Positions 36,102 through 45,383 are shown, counted from the first letter of the stretch. The stretch is DNA of 64,000 nucleotides from a candidate division LCP-89 bacterium B3_LCP (GCA_005223185.1 NJBN01000002.1:62001-126000); one strand, 5' to 3'. Notes: a model not told the origin generated them from the letters alone. Made by a program: numbers and translations.

Positions 36102-38318
36102 ATGAACCTCATTGTAGTTGAATCACCTTCAAAAGCTCGCACGATCAAGAAGTTCTTAGGCTCTGGATTCGAAGTTACAGCCTCCTCCGGTCATATAAAA
36201 GATCTACCCAGGAAGGACTTAGGGGTTGACATTCTACACGATTTCAAGCCCAGTTACGGTCTCATCTCCGGAAAGAAGGGATTCGTAGATACCATCCGCA
36301 AGTTAGCCCAAAAAGCTGACCGGGTTTACATCGCTACCGACCCCGACCGCGAAGGCGAGGCAATCGCCGCTCACGTTGCTGAAATCATAGCCAAGTCTCA
36401 TCCTGACCCTAAGCGAGCGCTCTTTTATGAAATCACCCGCGACTCCGTTCGGAAAGCGATCAGTGAGTCTGGTGAAATCGACTATCACAAAGTCGATGCC
36501 CAGATTGCCCGGCGCGTGCTGGACAGACTGGTAGGGTACAAAGTAAGCCCATTTCTGTGGAAAACCATAGCCAAGAATCTTTCCGCAGGCCGCGTTCAAT
36601 CAGTTGCTCTACGTCTGATATGTGAACGGGAAGCTGAGATGGAGGCGTTCGTTCCTGAAGAATACTGGTCGATACACGCCCAGTTTTCTGCTAAGGGTGT
36701 GGACCCCTTCTGGGCTGAATTGGTCAAGTATAAAGGCAAAAAGGTCGCGCTTCCTGATCGAGAAACAGCGCAATCAATTCAGGATATTATCAAGTCCTCC
36801 GAATTTGCAGTAGCCGGAATTAACAAGAGCAACAAGAAGAGCAGACCGTACGCTCCTTATACCACCAGCACATTGCAGCAGGATGCTTCACGCCGCCTCT
36901 ATTTTACGGCTAAGAGGACCATGGCGCTGGCGCAGATGTTGTACGAAGGTGTCGAACTCTCCGGAGGAGAAACCACCGGTCTTATCACCTATATGCGAAC
37001 CGATTCAACTCGTGTCGCCCCCGAAGCTTTAAAATCCGCTAGAAGCTTTATAAATGGTCAGTTGGGTTCAGAATTCCTCCCGGAAAAAGCCAGAATCTAT
37101 TCCCAGAAGAAACGAACGCAGGACGCCCATGAAGCCGTTCGTCCGACCGACGTATCTAACACACCCGATAGTTTAAAGGACATTCTGGAACCAGCAGCCT
37201 GGAAATTATACGATCTGATCTGGCGGCGCTTTGTTGCCTCGCAGATGACTGATTCAATTTCGGAAGTTACCACCATCGAGATTGAAGGGAATCAACTGAT
37301 TTTCCGCGCTCGAGGTTCAAAGCGAATATTCGACGGTTTCCAAAAGGTTTACCCATTGGAAAATAGTAACGGAGAAACTCTACCGCTGTTCCCCGCAACT
37401 TTCAAGAAGGGTTCCACTACGGATTTAAGCGAGTTAAAAGCCAAGCAGCATTTTACCCAGCCGCCGCCACGGTTCACTGAAGCGACTTTAGTGAAGGCTC
37501 TGGATGAACTGGGTATAGGTCGTCCCAGCACTTACGCCACGATCATTGCTACACTGCATGGTCGTACCTATACGAAACGGGAAAAACGTAAATTAATACC
37601 CACGGATCTCGGCAAGACCGTTAATAAGATTTTGGTGGAACTGTTTCCTGATGTATTTGAAGTTAGTTTCACCGCTCGTCTGGAAAAACAGTTAGATCAG
37701 GTTGAAGATGGGACAAACTGGGTAAAGATCATTAGTGAGTTTTATGGACCTTTCGCCCGGACGCTGGAAGAAGCTGAAGGGAAGCGCAGCGAAATCAAGA
37801 AGAAGGTCCAGGAGGTTACCGATCAGCCTTGCGAAAAATGCGGCAAGCCCATGGTGATCAAATGGGGCAGACGGGGACGCTTTATAGCCTGCAGTGGGTT
37901 CCCGGAATGCAAGAACAGCAAGCCCTTAGAACCTCCTCAGAGCTCCGGTAAACAGTGCCCTGAATCTGAATGCGGCGGTGAACTTCTGATAAAAGAGGGG
38001 AAATACGGTCGCTTTTTAGGTTGCTCTAATTTCCCCAAATGCCGTCATTTAGAACCGATCGGTACCGGTGTGAAGTGCCTGCAGCCAGATTGTGATGGTG
38101 AATTAGTTGAGAGAAGTTCAAAAGGCAGGCGATTTTATTCCTGCAACCGCTATCCTAAATGTAAGTACCGCATTAATTATAAACCTGAACCAACCGCTTG
38201 TGACAACTGTGGACATCCATTTTTGATCCAAATTGGTAGTTCCGATGATGAGCAACTTGGCTGTCCCCAGTGTAAAGTAAAAATTGAGAAAGTTACGGAA
38301 TCCGAAAGCGCCTTATGA
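36102..38318 (+). CDS. topA: DNA topoisomerase I
   Basis: Type IA topoisomerase that relaxes negative supercoils through a 5'-phosphotyrosine intermediate. In its 738 residues a TOPRIM domain comes first (LIVVESPSKARTIKKFLG, DPDREGEAIAAHV), then the catalytic Tyr in ITYMRTDSTR (about residue 297). HEAVRPTD and GIGRPSTYATII follow, and the C-terminal part (from about residue 575) contains a series of Cys4 zinc ribbons (CEKCGKP, CPESECGGEL, CLQPDCDGEL, CDNCGHP), a normal arrangement in many bacteria. The Xer recombinase gene begins eight bases after the stop codon. Confidence 0.97.
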   Translation: MNLIVVESPSKARTIKKFLGSGFEVTASSGHIKDLPRKDLGVDILHDFKPSYGLISGKKGFVDTIRKLAQKADRVYIATDPDREGEAIAAHVAEIIAKSHPDPKRALFYEITRDSVRKAISESGEIDYHKVDAQIARRVLDRLVGYKVSPFLWKTIAKNLSAGRVQSVALRLICEREAEMEAFVPEEYWSIHAQFSAKGVDPFWAELVKYKGKKVALPDRETAQSIQDIIKSSEFAVAGINKSNKKSRPYAPYTTSTLQQDASRRLYFTAKRTMALAQMLYEGVELSGGETTGLITYMRTDSTRVAPEALKSARSFINGQLGSEFLPEKARIYSQKKRTQDAHEAVRPTDVSNTPDSLKDILEPAAWKLYDLIWRRFVASQMTDSISEVTTIEIEGNQLIFRARGSKRIFDGFQKVYPLENSNGETLPLFPATFKKGSTTDLSELKAKQHFTQPPPRFTEATLVKALDELGIGRPSTYATIIATLHGRTYTKREKRKLIPTDLGKTVNKILVELFPDVFEVSFTARLEKQLDQVEDGTNWVKIISEFYGPFARTLEEAEGKRSEIKKKVQEVTDQPCEKCGKPMVIKWGRRGRFIACSGFPECKNSKPLEPPQSSGKQCPESECGGELLIKEGKYGRFLGCSNFPKCRHLEPIGTGVKCLQPDCDGELVERSSKGRRFYSCNRYPKCKYRINYKPEPTACDNCGHPFLIQIGSSDDEQLGCPQCKVKIEKVTESESAL

Positions 38319-38325
38319 GCGTATA

Positions 38326-39225
38326 ATGGATAGTATGAGACAACGGATCGATAGCTTTTCAGACTACCTTATCAACGAACTCTCCTTATCGGTAAATACG
38401 ATACAAGCCTATCAACGTGATTTACTGCAATACAGCGATTTCTTAGATACTACCGAAAGAACCGGCATTATAAGCCCGCAATCCATCAAGGATTTCGGGG
38501 CTTATCTTCTTAAAAAAGGACTGGTTCGCAGCAGCGTGGCGAGAAAGTTATCTGCCTTGCGTAGTTTCTGCAAATTTCTAAGCGAATCTGGCGATCTAAA
38601 TATTGAAATACCCAGCAGGATTCTACTGCCTAAGCGCGGCAAACAATTGCCCCGCTTCATCGATCAGAAATCCATAAACCAGATCATCGATTCACTTCCG
38701 ACCGATGGTGAATTGGCAGTCAGGTCGAAGTTGATCGTAGAGTTGCTGTACGGCTGCGGTCTGCGGGTCGCTGAATTGGCAATACTACAACTGGAAGATT
38801 TCGATCGGGAGCGCCGGGTAGTGCATGTTCTTGGGAAAGGTGGCAAGGAACGCTTTCTGCCAGTTGGCGATGCAGCTTTGCACTGTTTGGCTGAATATCT
38901 TAAAGTCAGGGGACAGACCGCTTCAGAGCGGAAATCGGAAGTTACTACTTCGCGGTTGCTTATAAGTGTAAATGGAAAACCCTTGAACGTCCGCGACCTG
39001 CAGAGATCAGTCGCCTCTATCCTTAAAAAACTTCCTGACACGCCCGGTCATAATCCCCATCTCCTGCGGCATAGCTTCGCAACCCATCTTTTGGAAAATG
39101 GCGCTGACCTGCGCGCCATCCAGGAATTGTTGGGTCATTCATCGGTAACAATCACTCAGAAATATACTCACGTATGTCGAACTAAACTAAAGGAGGTATT
39201 TGAACGAACACATCCGCGGTCATAA
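38326..39225 (+). CDS. tyrosine recombinase XerC/XerD
   Basis: A 299-residue tyrosine recombinase for resolving chromosome dimers at dif. The N-terminal SAM-like core-binding domain (LINELSLSVNTIQAYQRDL) is followed by the catalytic domain: Arg in LYGCGLRVAELAIL (about residue 147), Lys in GKGGKERFLP, HxxR in HLLRHSFATHLLENGADL, His in LLGHSSVTITQKYTHV and the nucleophile Tyr about residue 279. The listed ORF begins inside topA; ATG 38326 (or 38335) gives the expected length. The position after topA and before hpf shows a housekeeping role rather than a mobile integrase. XerC and XerD cannot be separated by eye. Confidence 0.93.
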   Translation: MDSMRQRIDSFSDYLINELSLSVNTIQAYQRDLLQYSDFLDTTERTGIISPQSIKDFGAYLLKKGLVRSSVARKLSALRSFCKFLSESGDLNIEIPSRILLPKRGKQLPRFIDQKSINQIIDSLPTDGELAVRSKLIVELLYGCGLRVAELAILQLEDFDRERRVVHVLGKGGKERFLPVGDAALHCLAEYLKVRGQTASERKSEVTTSRLLISVNGKPLNVRDLQRSVASILKKLPDTPGHNPHLLRHSFATHLLENGADLRAIQELLGHSSVTITQKYTHVCRTKLKEVFERTHPRS

Positions 39226-39267
39226 ATTCGATGATTTTCAAGACACAAAACCTCGAAAGGAGCCATT

Positions 39268-39555
39268 ATGCGAGTCAACGTCTCTGCAAGACATTTCAAA
39301 GCCAGTGATAAACTCCAGGAATTTGCTACTGGAGAAGTTATGAGATTGCAAAAGTACTTCGACAATATAACCTCTGGCGATATAGTTCTTAGCTGGCAAA
39401 AGGGTAGCAAATCCACAGAAATTATACTCAATGTCAACGGGACGAAGCTGACCGCAAACGAGGACAGCCATGACTTTTATAAAGGAATCCCCAAAACAGT
39501 TGGCAAGTTAGAATCACAGTTACGTAAGTACAAAGCCAAGCTGTATAAGCGTTAA
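39268..39555 (+). CDS. hpf: ribosome hibernation-promoting factor (short HPF/RaiA)
   Basis: A 95-residue HPF that binds the decoding channel of the 30S subunit and helps store idle ribosomes under starvation. It has the family start VNVSARHFKASDKLQEFA, the beta strand STEIILNVNG and the basic C-terminal helix LRKYKAKLYKR. There is no dimerisation tail of the long type. AAAGGAG precedes the ATG. A good terminator (39579-39614) follows, separating it from hprK although hpf and hprK are often neighbours. Confidence 0.93.
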   Translation: MRVNVSARHFKASDKLQEFATGEVMRLQKYFDNITSGDIVLSWQKGSKSTEIILNVNGTKLTANEDSHDFYKGIPKTVGKLESQLRKYKAKLYKR

Positions 39556-39578
39556 TTAGTATGCTTACATGGAATTAC

Positions 39579-39614
39579 AGGGCGGGTACCACCTACGGGA
39601 TTTACCCGCCCTTT
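39579..39614 (+). terminator. Rho-independent terminator after hpf
   Basis: AGGGCGGGTA and TACCCGCCCT form a perfect 10-base-pair, GC-rich stem with a 14-base loop, ending in TTT. It lies 24 bases after the hpf stop codon and 27 bases before the hprK start codon. Confidence 0.65.
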
Positions 39615-39640
39615 CACCTTAAGTTAAGGGGAATCAAAAA

Positions 39641-40609
39641 ATGGATACTATTGAAGTCGGTCTTTTTTTTAAAGAGAATGAAACCCGTCTGCGCTTAGAA
39701 TTAGTCACAACCCGGGAAGGTCTGCGGAGGAAGATCACTCAAAAACACCTGCACCGACCGGGATTGGCTCTGGCTGGGTTTCTGGAACTCTTCACCTTTG
39801 ACCGTATCCAGATTTTAGGTAACACTGAGATGACTTATCTGCGTAACCTAAGCGAAGAAGAGAGGCGCGCAAAATACCAGAAAGTTTTTTCCCACAATAT
39901 CCCCTGCATGATCGTTACCGATTCTAATCCCATACCGCAGGTATTCATCGATGAAGCTAACGATAAGAAGTTGGCAGTGTTCAGCACTTCTCATTCTACA
40001 ACCGTTTTTATTCATCTATTGAGTGATTATTTAGATGACAAATTTGCACCGAAACTGACCATGCATGGATCACTTGTGGATGTCTATGGAACAGGGCTTC
40101 TATTAACGGGCAGATCCGGTATTGGCAAGTCGGAAATAGCACTTGATTTGGTGGAACGAGGTCACCGTTTGGTAGCTGATGACGTGGTTATTATCACCAA
40201 GAAAGCCGAGGGGATCTTAATAGGTTCCGGCCCGGAAATGCTCAAGCATTTCATGGAAATACGAGGTGTGGGCATCATAGACGTCTGGCAGGTTTTCGGT
40301 GTGCGCGCCATACGTTTGCAAAAGCGCGTTGAAGTTCAGGTCGAACTGGTGGATTGGGATTCCCAGGAAAACTACGAGCGAGTGGGATTAGATGAAGAAT
40401 TTAAGGATTTCCACGGTGTGAAGATTCCCTACCTGCAACTGCCCATATTTCCCGGTAAAAACATCACCGTTATTGCCGAAGTTATAGCGTTGAATTTACA
40501 CCTGAAGGTCTATGGTTACCATCCCGCCAGAGCTTTCAACCGCCGCTTGATAGGTGCCTTGACAAATAAGAAACGGGTATCCAGTTACCTTGATAAGGAT
40601 TATGAATAG
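39641..40609 (+). CDS. hprK: HPr kinase/phosphorylase
   Basis: A 322-residue bifunctional enzyme that phosphorylates or dephosphorylates a serine of HPr (or an HPr-like protein) for carbon control. Walker A is GRSGIGKSEIALDLVERGH (about residue 157), then LVADDVV and the HprK signature MEIRGVGIIDVWQVFG. A distinct N-terminal domain with HSTTVFIHLLSDYL is present, as in full-length HprK. No ptsH or ptsI gene is in view. The ATG follows TTAAGGGG. Confidence 0.94.
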   Translation: MDTIEVGLFFKENETRLRLELVTTREGLRRKITQKHLHRPGLALAGFLELFTFDRIQILGNTEMTYLRNLSEEERRAKYQKVFSHNIPCMIVTDSNPIPQVFIDEANDKKLAVFSTSHSTTVFIHLLSDYLDDKFAPKLTMHGSLVDVYGTGLLLTGRSGIGKSEIALDLVERGHRLVADDVVIITKKAEGILIGSGPEMLKHFMEIRGVGIIDVWQVFGVRAIRLQKRVEVQVELVDWDSQENYERVGLDEEFKDFHGVKIPYLQLPIFPGKNITVIAEVIALNLHLKVYGYHPARAFNRRLIGALTNKKRVSSYLDKDYE

Positions 40610-40667
40610 AAGGAAATTTGCACACTATGAATCTTTAATATGAGCTAATCTTATCAGCCCTTTTATC

Positions 40668-40696
40668 TTGACTTTCTCCTTTCCCTGAGTTACTTT
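40668..40696 (+). promoter_or_regulatory. sigma70-like promoter upstream of the MCE gene
   Basis: TTGACT (40668-40673) and TACTTT (40691-40696) are 17 bases apart in the 133-base gap between hprK and the MCE gene. The -35 region reads TTGACTTTCT, like the two promoters near the left end. Confidence 0.45.
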
Positions 40697-40742
40697 TATA
40701 GATATCAGCGTAAATCATCCAATCTTAAATAGAAACATAGCG

Positions 40743-41654
40743 ATGAAAGATTCCCATTCTGAATTTAAGATAGGCATAACCGTCTTGACTGCCATATTCA
40801 TTCTGCTGGCAGCGATAATTTGGGGCAAGCAGGTGCGCCTTACTTCCGGTACGTATGAGGTGGACGTACGTTTCAAGGATATCTCCGGCTTGGATCAGGG
40901 TGTGCCGGTGTTAGTCAACGGTGTGCATCGTGGCAAAGTGAAGGATCTTATCCTGCAGCGTGATGCTGTCATCGTGCGGATGGCATTGGAAGAAAGTGTC
41001 GTGCTTTATGATGATGCCCATTTTGAGATCACCAGTCCTGAACTGATGGGTGGGAAAGTTGTCAACATCTTCCCCGGTGTTTCCACCCTCATACCCGAAG
41101 AGGGTTTCGTTTTCCAAGGCGAAATCGGCGGCGACATGAATGAACTGATGCGGCGCTCCAGCGACCTTGTTGCGGATGTAAAGCGGCTCCTGAACGTTCT
41201 CGAATCGACCCTGCAAAACATCAATAAAACCGCAGGTGACCCCCGGCTCCAGGAAGCGTTGGCTTCCAGCGTCCACAACCTGGATGAATCGTCGCAGAGA
41301 ACTTTAGAATTCTTAACCATAAATGAAGGAAAACTCACTCAGGTGATGGACAACTTAGTGGTATCGTCAGGAGCGATTCGCGGTCTCGTGGAAAATCGCA
41401 GTGAAGATATAGAAAAGGCGATAGCAGAAATGGAAACTTTTTTCTTGCGGTTAAATACCATTACCTCAAAGCTCGACCAGATTGCCACCAAACTGCAGAG
41501 TGAAGACGGAACCCTGGGCATGTTGCTCAACGACGATCAATTAGCAATATCCCTGCAAACTACATTAGCTGATGTTGACTCACTGGTGAAGCAGATAAAA
41601 GACGAAGGCATCGAGACCAATATACATCTTTTCGGAAGAAAGAAGAGAAATTGA
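40743..41654 (+). CDS. MCE/MlaD-domain phospholipid transport protein
   Basis: A 303-residue protein with one N-terminal transmembrane helix (IGITVLTAIFILLAAIIWG) and a periplasmic MCE domain (about residues 38-120; VDVRFKDISGLDQGVPVLVNGVHRGKV). A long predicted coiled coil follows to the C-terminus. MlaD-type proteins form hexameric rings that pass lipids between the membranes. The permease and ATPase partners (MlaE, MlaF) are not beside it. Its TGA overlaps the TTG start of the next gene (TTGA). Confidence 0.9.
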   Translation: MKDSHSEFKIGITVLTAIFILLAAIIWGKQVRLTSGTYEVDVRFKDISGLDQGVPVLVNGVHRGKVKDLILQRDAVIVRMALEESVVLYDDAHFEITSPELMGGKVVNIFPGVSTLIPEEGFVFQGEIGGDMNELMRRSSDLVADVKRLLNVLESTLQNINKTAGDPRLQEALASSVHNLDESSQRTLEFLTINEGKLTQVMDNLVVSSGAIRGLVENRSEDIEKAIAEMETFFLRLNTITSKLDQIATKLQSEDGTLGMLLNDDQLAISLQTTLADVDSLVKQIKDEGIETNIHLFGRKKRN

Positions 41655-42238
41655 TCGCCTCCATAATTCTATCAGCTGGTGATTCAAGACGGATGGGTCA
41701 ACCTAAAGCTCTGCTGCCATATAATGGCAATTGCTTTCTTGATAAAATAATTTCTGATTACTCAAGCTTAAGCTGCCAGCCCATAATTGTAGTTTTAGGG
41801 AAGGACGTCGATCTCATAGAATCAGGGTTACAGGATCAATTACATAAGGTGATGATAAATTCCCGCCCTGAGTTGGGACCCCTGTCCAGCTTGAAAGTTG
41901 GACTTTCAGGACTATTACCGGAAAACGAAGGCTGTTTCTTCCATCCGGTTGACCATCCGGTTGTGAAGGTGGAGACTCTAAAGAATGTGATTACCGCCTG
42001 GAACACCAACCCTGCCAAAGCCGTACGTCCGCGTTATAACCGGCGCGGAGGTCATCCGGTCTTAATCGGGAGCGAATGGATACAGCCAATACTTGACCTG
42101 CCTCCCCAGGCGAACATGCGGGACTTAATGCATTCCCGCTCCGAGGACGTCATCGAATTGGAGGTGTCAGATCCCGGCGTTATCCTGAATATCGACACCC
42201 CGGAACAGTACCATGAACTGCTTGCGAACGCAACATGA
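41651..42238 (+). CDS. MobA/MocA-like nucleotidyltransferase
   Basis: A 195-residue GT-A-fold nucleotidyltransferase. The N-terminal IILSAGDSRRMGQPKALLPYNG is the NTP-binding loop shared by MobA, MocA and IspD-like enzymes, and HPVDHPVV carries the metal-binding Asp. Molybdenum cofactor cytidylyl- or guanylyltransferase is the usual annotation, but no molybdenum cofactor genes are in the window, so substrate is open. It starts at TTG 41651 overlapping the MCE stop codon and ends overlapping the next ATG (ATGA). Confidence 0.85.
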   Translation: MIASIILSAGDSRRMGQPKALLPYNGNCFLDKIISDYSSLSCQPIIVVLGKDVDLIESGLQDQLHKVMINSRPELGPLSSLKVGLSGLLPENEGCFFHPVDHPVVKVETLKNVITAWNTNPAKAVRPRYNRRGGHPVLIGSEWIQPILDLPPQANMRDLMHSRSEDVIELEVSDPGVILNIDTPEQYHELLANAT

Positions 42239-43350
42239 GGACGATTTATTGTAAGTCCACCGCTTTTTTTATAAGCGCCCTGGTGGCAATTTCAATCACG
42301 GTTGATGTTGCGCTGGCAAACTGGTTCCTCTTGCCGGGTATATACTATTCTGATGATTACGGTTTAGTCGGTAGTATAGCTTTCATCAACGAAAATGCCG
42401 ATAAGGAAAGAGTTAGTTTAGGATTTTCCTATTTTGGTGAAGGGCAGGGGCAAGGTGATTTTCTCATCTTCCTTCCCGAAAATCATTCTGAATGGACTTT
42501 CAACCTTCTCTACCAGGCGTATGATCTGGATGCCTATTCTGTCTATGAATCTTTTCAGCAAGAGGTTCTAACCACAGATACCAGGTACTGGGTGGATCTC
42601 TGGATGCGATGCGATTTCCCCCGTGACGGTGGTATCTTCTATGGATTTGAGACTGCTTACCGCAGTTCTCAATTCAAGTACGGTTCTCTGGATTCCAGAT
42701 ATAACGGTTATCCTTCACCCATTACTTCCATTTTTACCGACGCGGAAGAATACGTCTTCTCACTGCGGGCAGGTTTGGAACGCCGTGATGACCGTTATAA
42801 CAGCTTCAGGGGAACGTATTTCCTCTGGCAGATAGATATCGGCAGATCAGATACAGGGTTCGACAACCATCAACTAATCAGAACCCAGGCTGATTTCCGT
42901 AAATACATACCCCTATCAAAAAGAAATTCAGCGATAGCGTTTAACCTGCGCGGTGGAGTTATCCACCATCAGGTACCCTACTTGAGCCAATTCAAAATGG
43001 GCGGTTCATTGAGCTTGCGCGGGTTTCCTCTCAATCGCTATTACGGAAACGGTTACTATCTACTGCGCACCGAATTTCGCAACGATGTGATACACGATCT
43101 GCCCAGTCCCTTAAGTCGGTTCTTCCAGGCTGAAGAGGGTGTTGACAATACTTTTTCATTGGGATTTGCACTTTTCACCGAGATTGGCGATCTCTGGAGA
43201 CCTGACTTGGGTTGGTGGGGATTGCGGCAGGGAGTGGGTGTGGGTCTACGGGCAGTGTTCCCACCCAGTGTGGTTGCCACCATAGATATCGCTACTCCCG
43301 TCGATTCCGATCATATCACCATTTACCTGAACATAGGGCAGAGCTTCTGA
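42235..43350 (+). CDS. Omp85/BamA-type outer-membrane beta-barrel protein
   Basis: The 371-residue product has a signal peptide (to about residue 28, ...VDVALA) followed by a C-terminal Omp85 (bacterial surface antigen D15) barrel. The key signatures are RRDDRYNSFRGTYF and the loop-6 motif GGSLSLRGFPLNRYYG; it ends in Phe (YLNIGQSF), as outer-membrane barrels do. POTRA repeats are absent, unlike BamA or TamA, so it is a POTRA-less member that may serve patatin-type or lipid export. Translational coupling with the nucleotidyltransferase gene (ATGA overlap) is clear. Confidence 0.88.
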   Translation: MRTIYCKSTAFFISALVAISITVDVALANWFLLPGIYYSDDYGLVGSIAFINENADKERVSLGFSYFGEGQGQGDFLIFLPENHSEWTFNLLYQAYDLDAYSVYESFQQEVLTTDTRYWVDLWMRCDFPRDGGIFYGFETAYRSSQFKYGSLDSRYNGYPSPITSIFTDAEEYVFSLRAGLERRDDRYNSFRGTYFLWQIDIGRSDTGFDNHQLIRTQADFRKYIPLSKRNSAIAFNLRGGVIHHQVPYLSQFKMGGSLSLRGFPLNRYYGNGYYLLRTEFRNDVIHDLPSPLSRFFQAEEGVDNTFSLGFALFTEIGDLWRPDLGWWGLRQGVGVGLRAVFPPSVVATIDIATPVDSDHITIYLNIGQSF

Positions 43351-43354
43351 TCTG

Positions 43355-44092
43355 ATGAATGTTGATAGTGAAAATACGATGATAGAAGATAACAACAGCC
43401 GTGTCCTTGTGGTCGATGATGATTCGATGGTGCGAGAAGTTCTCCTGACCAAATTGGAACGGGCTGGTTATTCCGTGGATGGAGCTGCAGATGGAAAGGC
43501 GGCGCTGGACAAACTCACCGCTAATCCTCCCGATCTATTGGTATTAGACATAAAGATGCCTGATATGGATGGATACGAAGTTTGTCAAAAGCTCCGTAAT
43601 GATGACCGCACGAAAACGTTGCCGGTTTTAATGCTGACAGCATACGGTGGAATTGATCATATCATCAAGGGGCTGGAAGCTGGCGCGGATGACTACGTAA
43701 CCAAGCCTTTCCACATTGAAGAGGTTCTGGTGCGAGTGAGATCTCTCCTGAGAATGAAAAATATGGAGAGGGAATTAAGGGAAAAGGAGACTTTTTTAGC
43801 ACGTTTGGAGACTATGGGTCGGCTCCTGGTAACCATGTCTCATTATATTAACAATTCTCTGGCGATAATCAGCGGGCGCGCTCAGGCGACGAAAGCTGAT
43901 AATCAGGATCAGGTGCGAAAGTTAAAGCGAGCCTGTGCTAAGGAATCAAAACGCATTGCTGCAGTTTTGAAGAGCTTGGATGAGATGGCTAACGGTATGA
44001 AGTTGGGCACAACTTCCTATGTCGGTTCTGATGTCTCCATGTTGGATATTGAGGCTAAGATCGCCCGTCATCTGGAAACGGTTGAGGATTAG
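43355..44092 (+). CDS. response regulator receiver fused to a DHp-like (HisKA-like) domain
   Basis: A 245-residue cytoplasmic signalling protein. Residues 12-130 form a receiver: VLVVDDDSMVRE, phospho-acceptor Asp in LVLDIKMPDMDGYE (about 64), Thr in MLTAYGG and Lys in DDYVTKPF. After a coiled-coil linker (MKNMERELREKETFLARLETMG) comes LLVTMSHYINNSLAIISGRAQ, which looks like the H-box of a histidine kinase (AHEINNPLAII), with His about 162. No ATPase domain follows. It could act as a phosphotransfer (Spo0B-like) protein or as a dimerising response regulator. No partner kinase is in the window. Confidence 0.88.
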   Translation: MNVDSENTMIEDNNSRVLVVDDDSMVREVLLTKLERAGYSVDGAADGKAALDKLTANPPDLLVLDIKMPDMDGYEVCQKLRNDDRTKTLPVLMLTAYGGIDHIIKGLEAGADDYVTKPFHIEEVLVRVRSLLRMKNMERELREKETFLARLETMGRLLVTMSHYINNSLAIISGRAQATKADNQDQVRKLKRACAKESKRIAAVLKSLDEMANGMKLGTTSYVGSDVSMLDIEAKIARHLETVED

Positions 44093-44108
44093 ATGGGTGC
44101 GGTACGGT

Positions 44109-45278
44109 CTATTTATCTTCGAGGTGATTTAGAAGTCTATTCAATCCTAAGAACATCCATGCCTGAACCCAGCGGATGTGAGGTATTTTGTTGAGCCAGT
44201 ATCGACGCTTTTGGAAATAATAATATCCGGAACGATCCTGAAAGTTTTCAATTCCCCAGTGCGCAATTTTCTGGGCGAATTCCAATCCATCGGATGTGCG
44301 GTCATGCAAATGTGAGAAAGTAAGTATCCCTTGTGCTAAACAGTGTCCGTCAATGGGGTAGAGCGATCCGGGAGAGAACTTAGGAGCGCCATCCTGTTCA
44401 AAGAGTTGGTTGCGATAGTATTGGAGTCCCTTTTCTATTGCCGGTATAACAACCGGATCATCACTATAACGATAATAATCTTCCAACGATTCCAGTACAA
44501 ATCCCGTGTGATAATTGTCGATCCAATTGTGTACGGGATCCTCACCGTAGGGCCATGAACCATCTTCTTCCTGCGTTGAGATTACGTAAGCAGCCGCACC
44601 TCGCGCTTTCTCTAATAAACTCTCGTCATTGACCTTTCTACCCACACGCGCCAGCATTCTGGCTGCTAAAGCGGTAACATTTATTACACGGGAGAGGTCG
44701 TTGGGAGTGTAGCTGAAACATAAACCACCGTGAAATTCCCGGATGGTCAAATCATTTAGTGCAAATTGACAGGCGCCCTGTACAGTTTCAATCAGTTCGG
44801 GGGAAGGCTCCATTTCATTTAAATCCAGGATGGCTTCAACTGCGAACGCAGTATGAACCAGCGATGGTGTTTGAGCTGGTACGTAAAACGCGCGAGTCTG
44901 GTAGGGGAGATTGGTACCCCAGCAGGGTCCTGCATAACCTGGTATGATCTTATCAAACAACCGTTTTTTCAGTAACGATATGGTCTCGTTGAATTTAGGA
45001 TCAGGTTTTCTCTTATTACGTAAGACATACCCGGATATGAAGAGCGCTAAACCTTTGGCGAAACAATCTCTGCGGATGCCCATCATACGCCTGACGTTCA
45101 AGGGACTTATTTTAATTAAGTGATTCCCTGTCCAGCGCGGGTAACGGGTGCTGAATGGGAATATCCTGAATAAAGGCGAACCTAAAGCGTCCCAGGGGTC
45201 CCAACCTGAGAAATCGGTTTTTTCACAGTAGGCACGTAACGCTTGTTCTGATTGGGTAATTTTTGTAACGGGCTTCAT
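44109..45278 (-). CDS. alpha/alpha-toroid (prenyltransferase/squalene-cyclase-like) protein
   Basis: This is the only minus-strand gene, 389 residues. It has repeated helical hairpins and the QW-type motif STQEEDGSWPYGEDPVHNWIDNYHTGFVLESL (quoted here by its parts TQEEDGSWPY and DNYHTGFVL), typical of the alpha/alpha toroid shared by terpene cyclases and some polysaccharide-acting enzymes. No DXDD or DCTAE cyclase motif is seen. Such proteins recur in exopolysaccharide clusters without an assigned role. It is divergent from the polysaccharide operon, sharing the region 45279-45383 as promoter, and converges tail-to-tail on the response regulator gene. Confidence 0.8.
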   Translation of the reverse strand: MKPVTKITQSEQALRAYCEKTDFSGWDPWDALGSPLFRIFPFSTRYPRWTGNHLIKISPLNVRRMMGIRRDCFAKGLALFISGYVLRNKRKPDPKFNETISLLKKRLFDKIIPGYAGPCWGTNLPYQTRAFYVPAQTPSLVHTAFAVEAILDLNEMEPSPELIETVQGACQFALNDLTIREFHGGLCFSYTPNDLSRVINVTALAARMLARVGRKVNDESLLEKARGAAAYVISTQEEDGSWPYGEDPVHNWIDNYHTGFVLESLEDYYRYSDDPVVIPAIEKGLQYYRNQLFEQDGAPKFSPGSLYPIDGHCLAQGILTFSHLHDRTSDGLEFAQKIAHWGIENFQDRSGYYYFQKRRYWLNKIPHIRWVQAWMFLGLNRLLNHLEDK

Positions 45279-45293
45279 ATCTGTTAATAATAC

Positions 45294-45322
45294 TTGATTT
45301 TGTTTATAATATTTACTATATT
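45294..45322 (+). promoter_or_regulatory. promoter of the exopolysaccharide operon
   Basis: TTGATT (45294-45299) and TATATT (45317-45322) are 17 bases apart in the gap between the divergent minus-strand gene and the export gene. Transcription would start near 45329, about 55 bases before the GTG start codon. Confidence 0.5.
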
Positions 45323-45383
45323 TTTTGGAATTTACCGGTAAATATTTCTTGCAGGCAAGAATTTCCTATAGAAGGTAATAAAT

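Noticed and set aside
38326-39225. Tyrosine recombinase as integrase of a mobile element
   Set aside because: Length, motifs and setting between topA and hpf fit chromosomal XerC/D; no att repeats or phage genes nearby.
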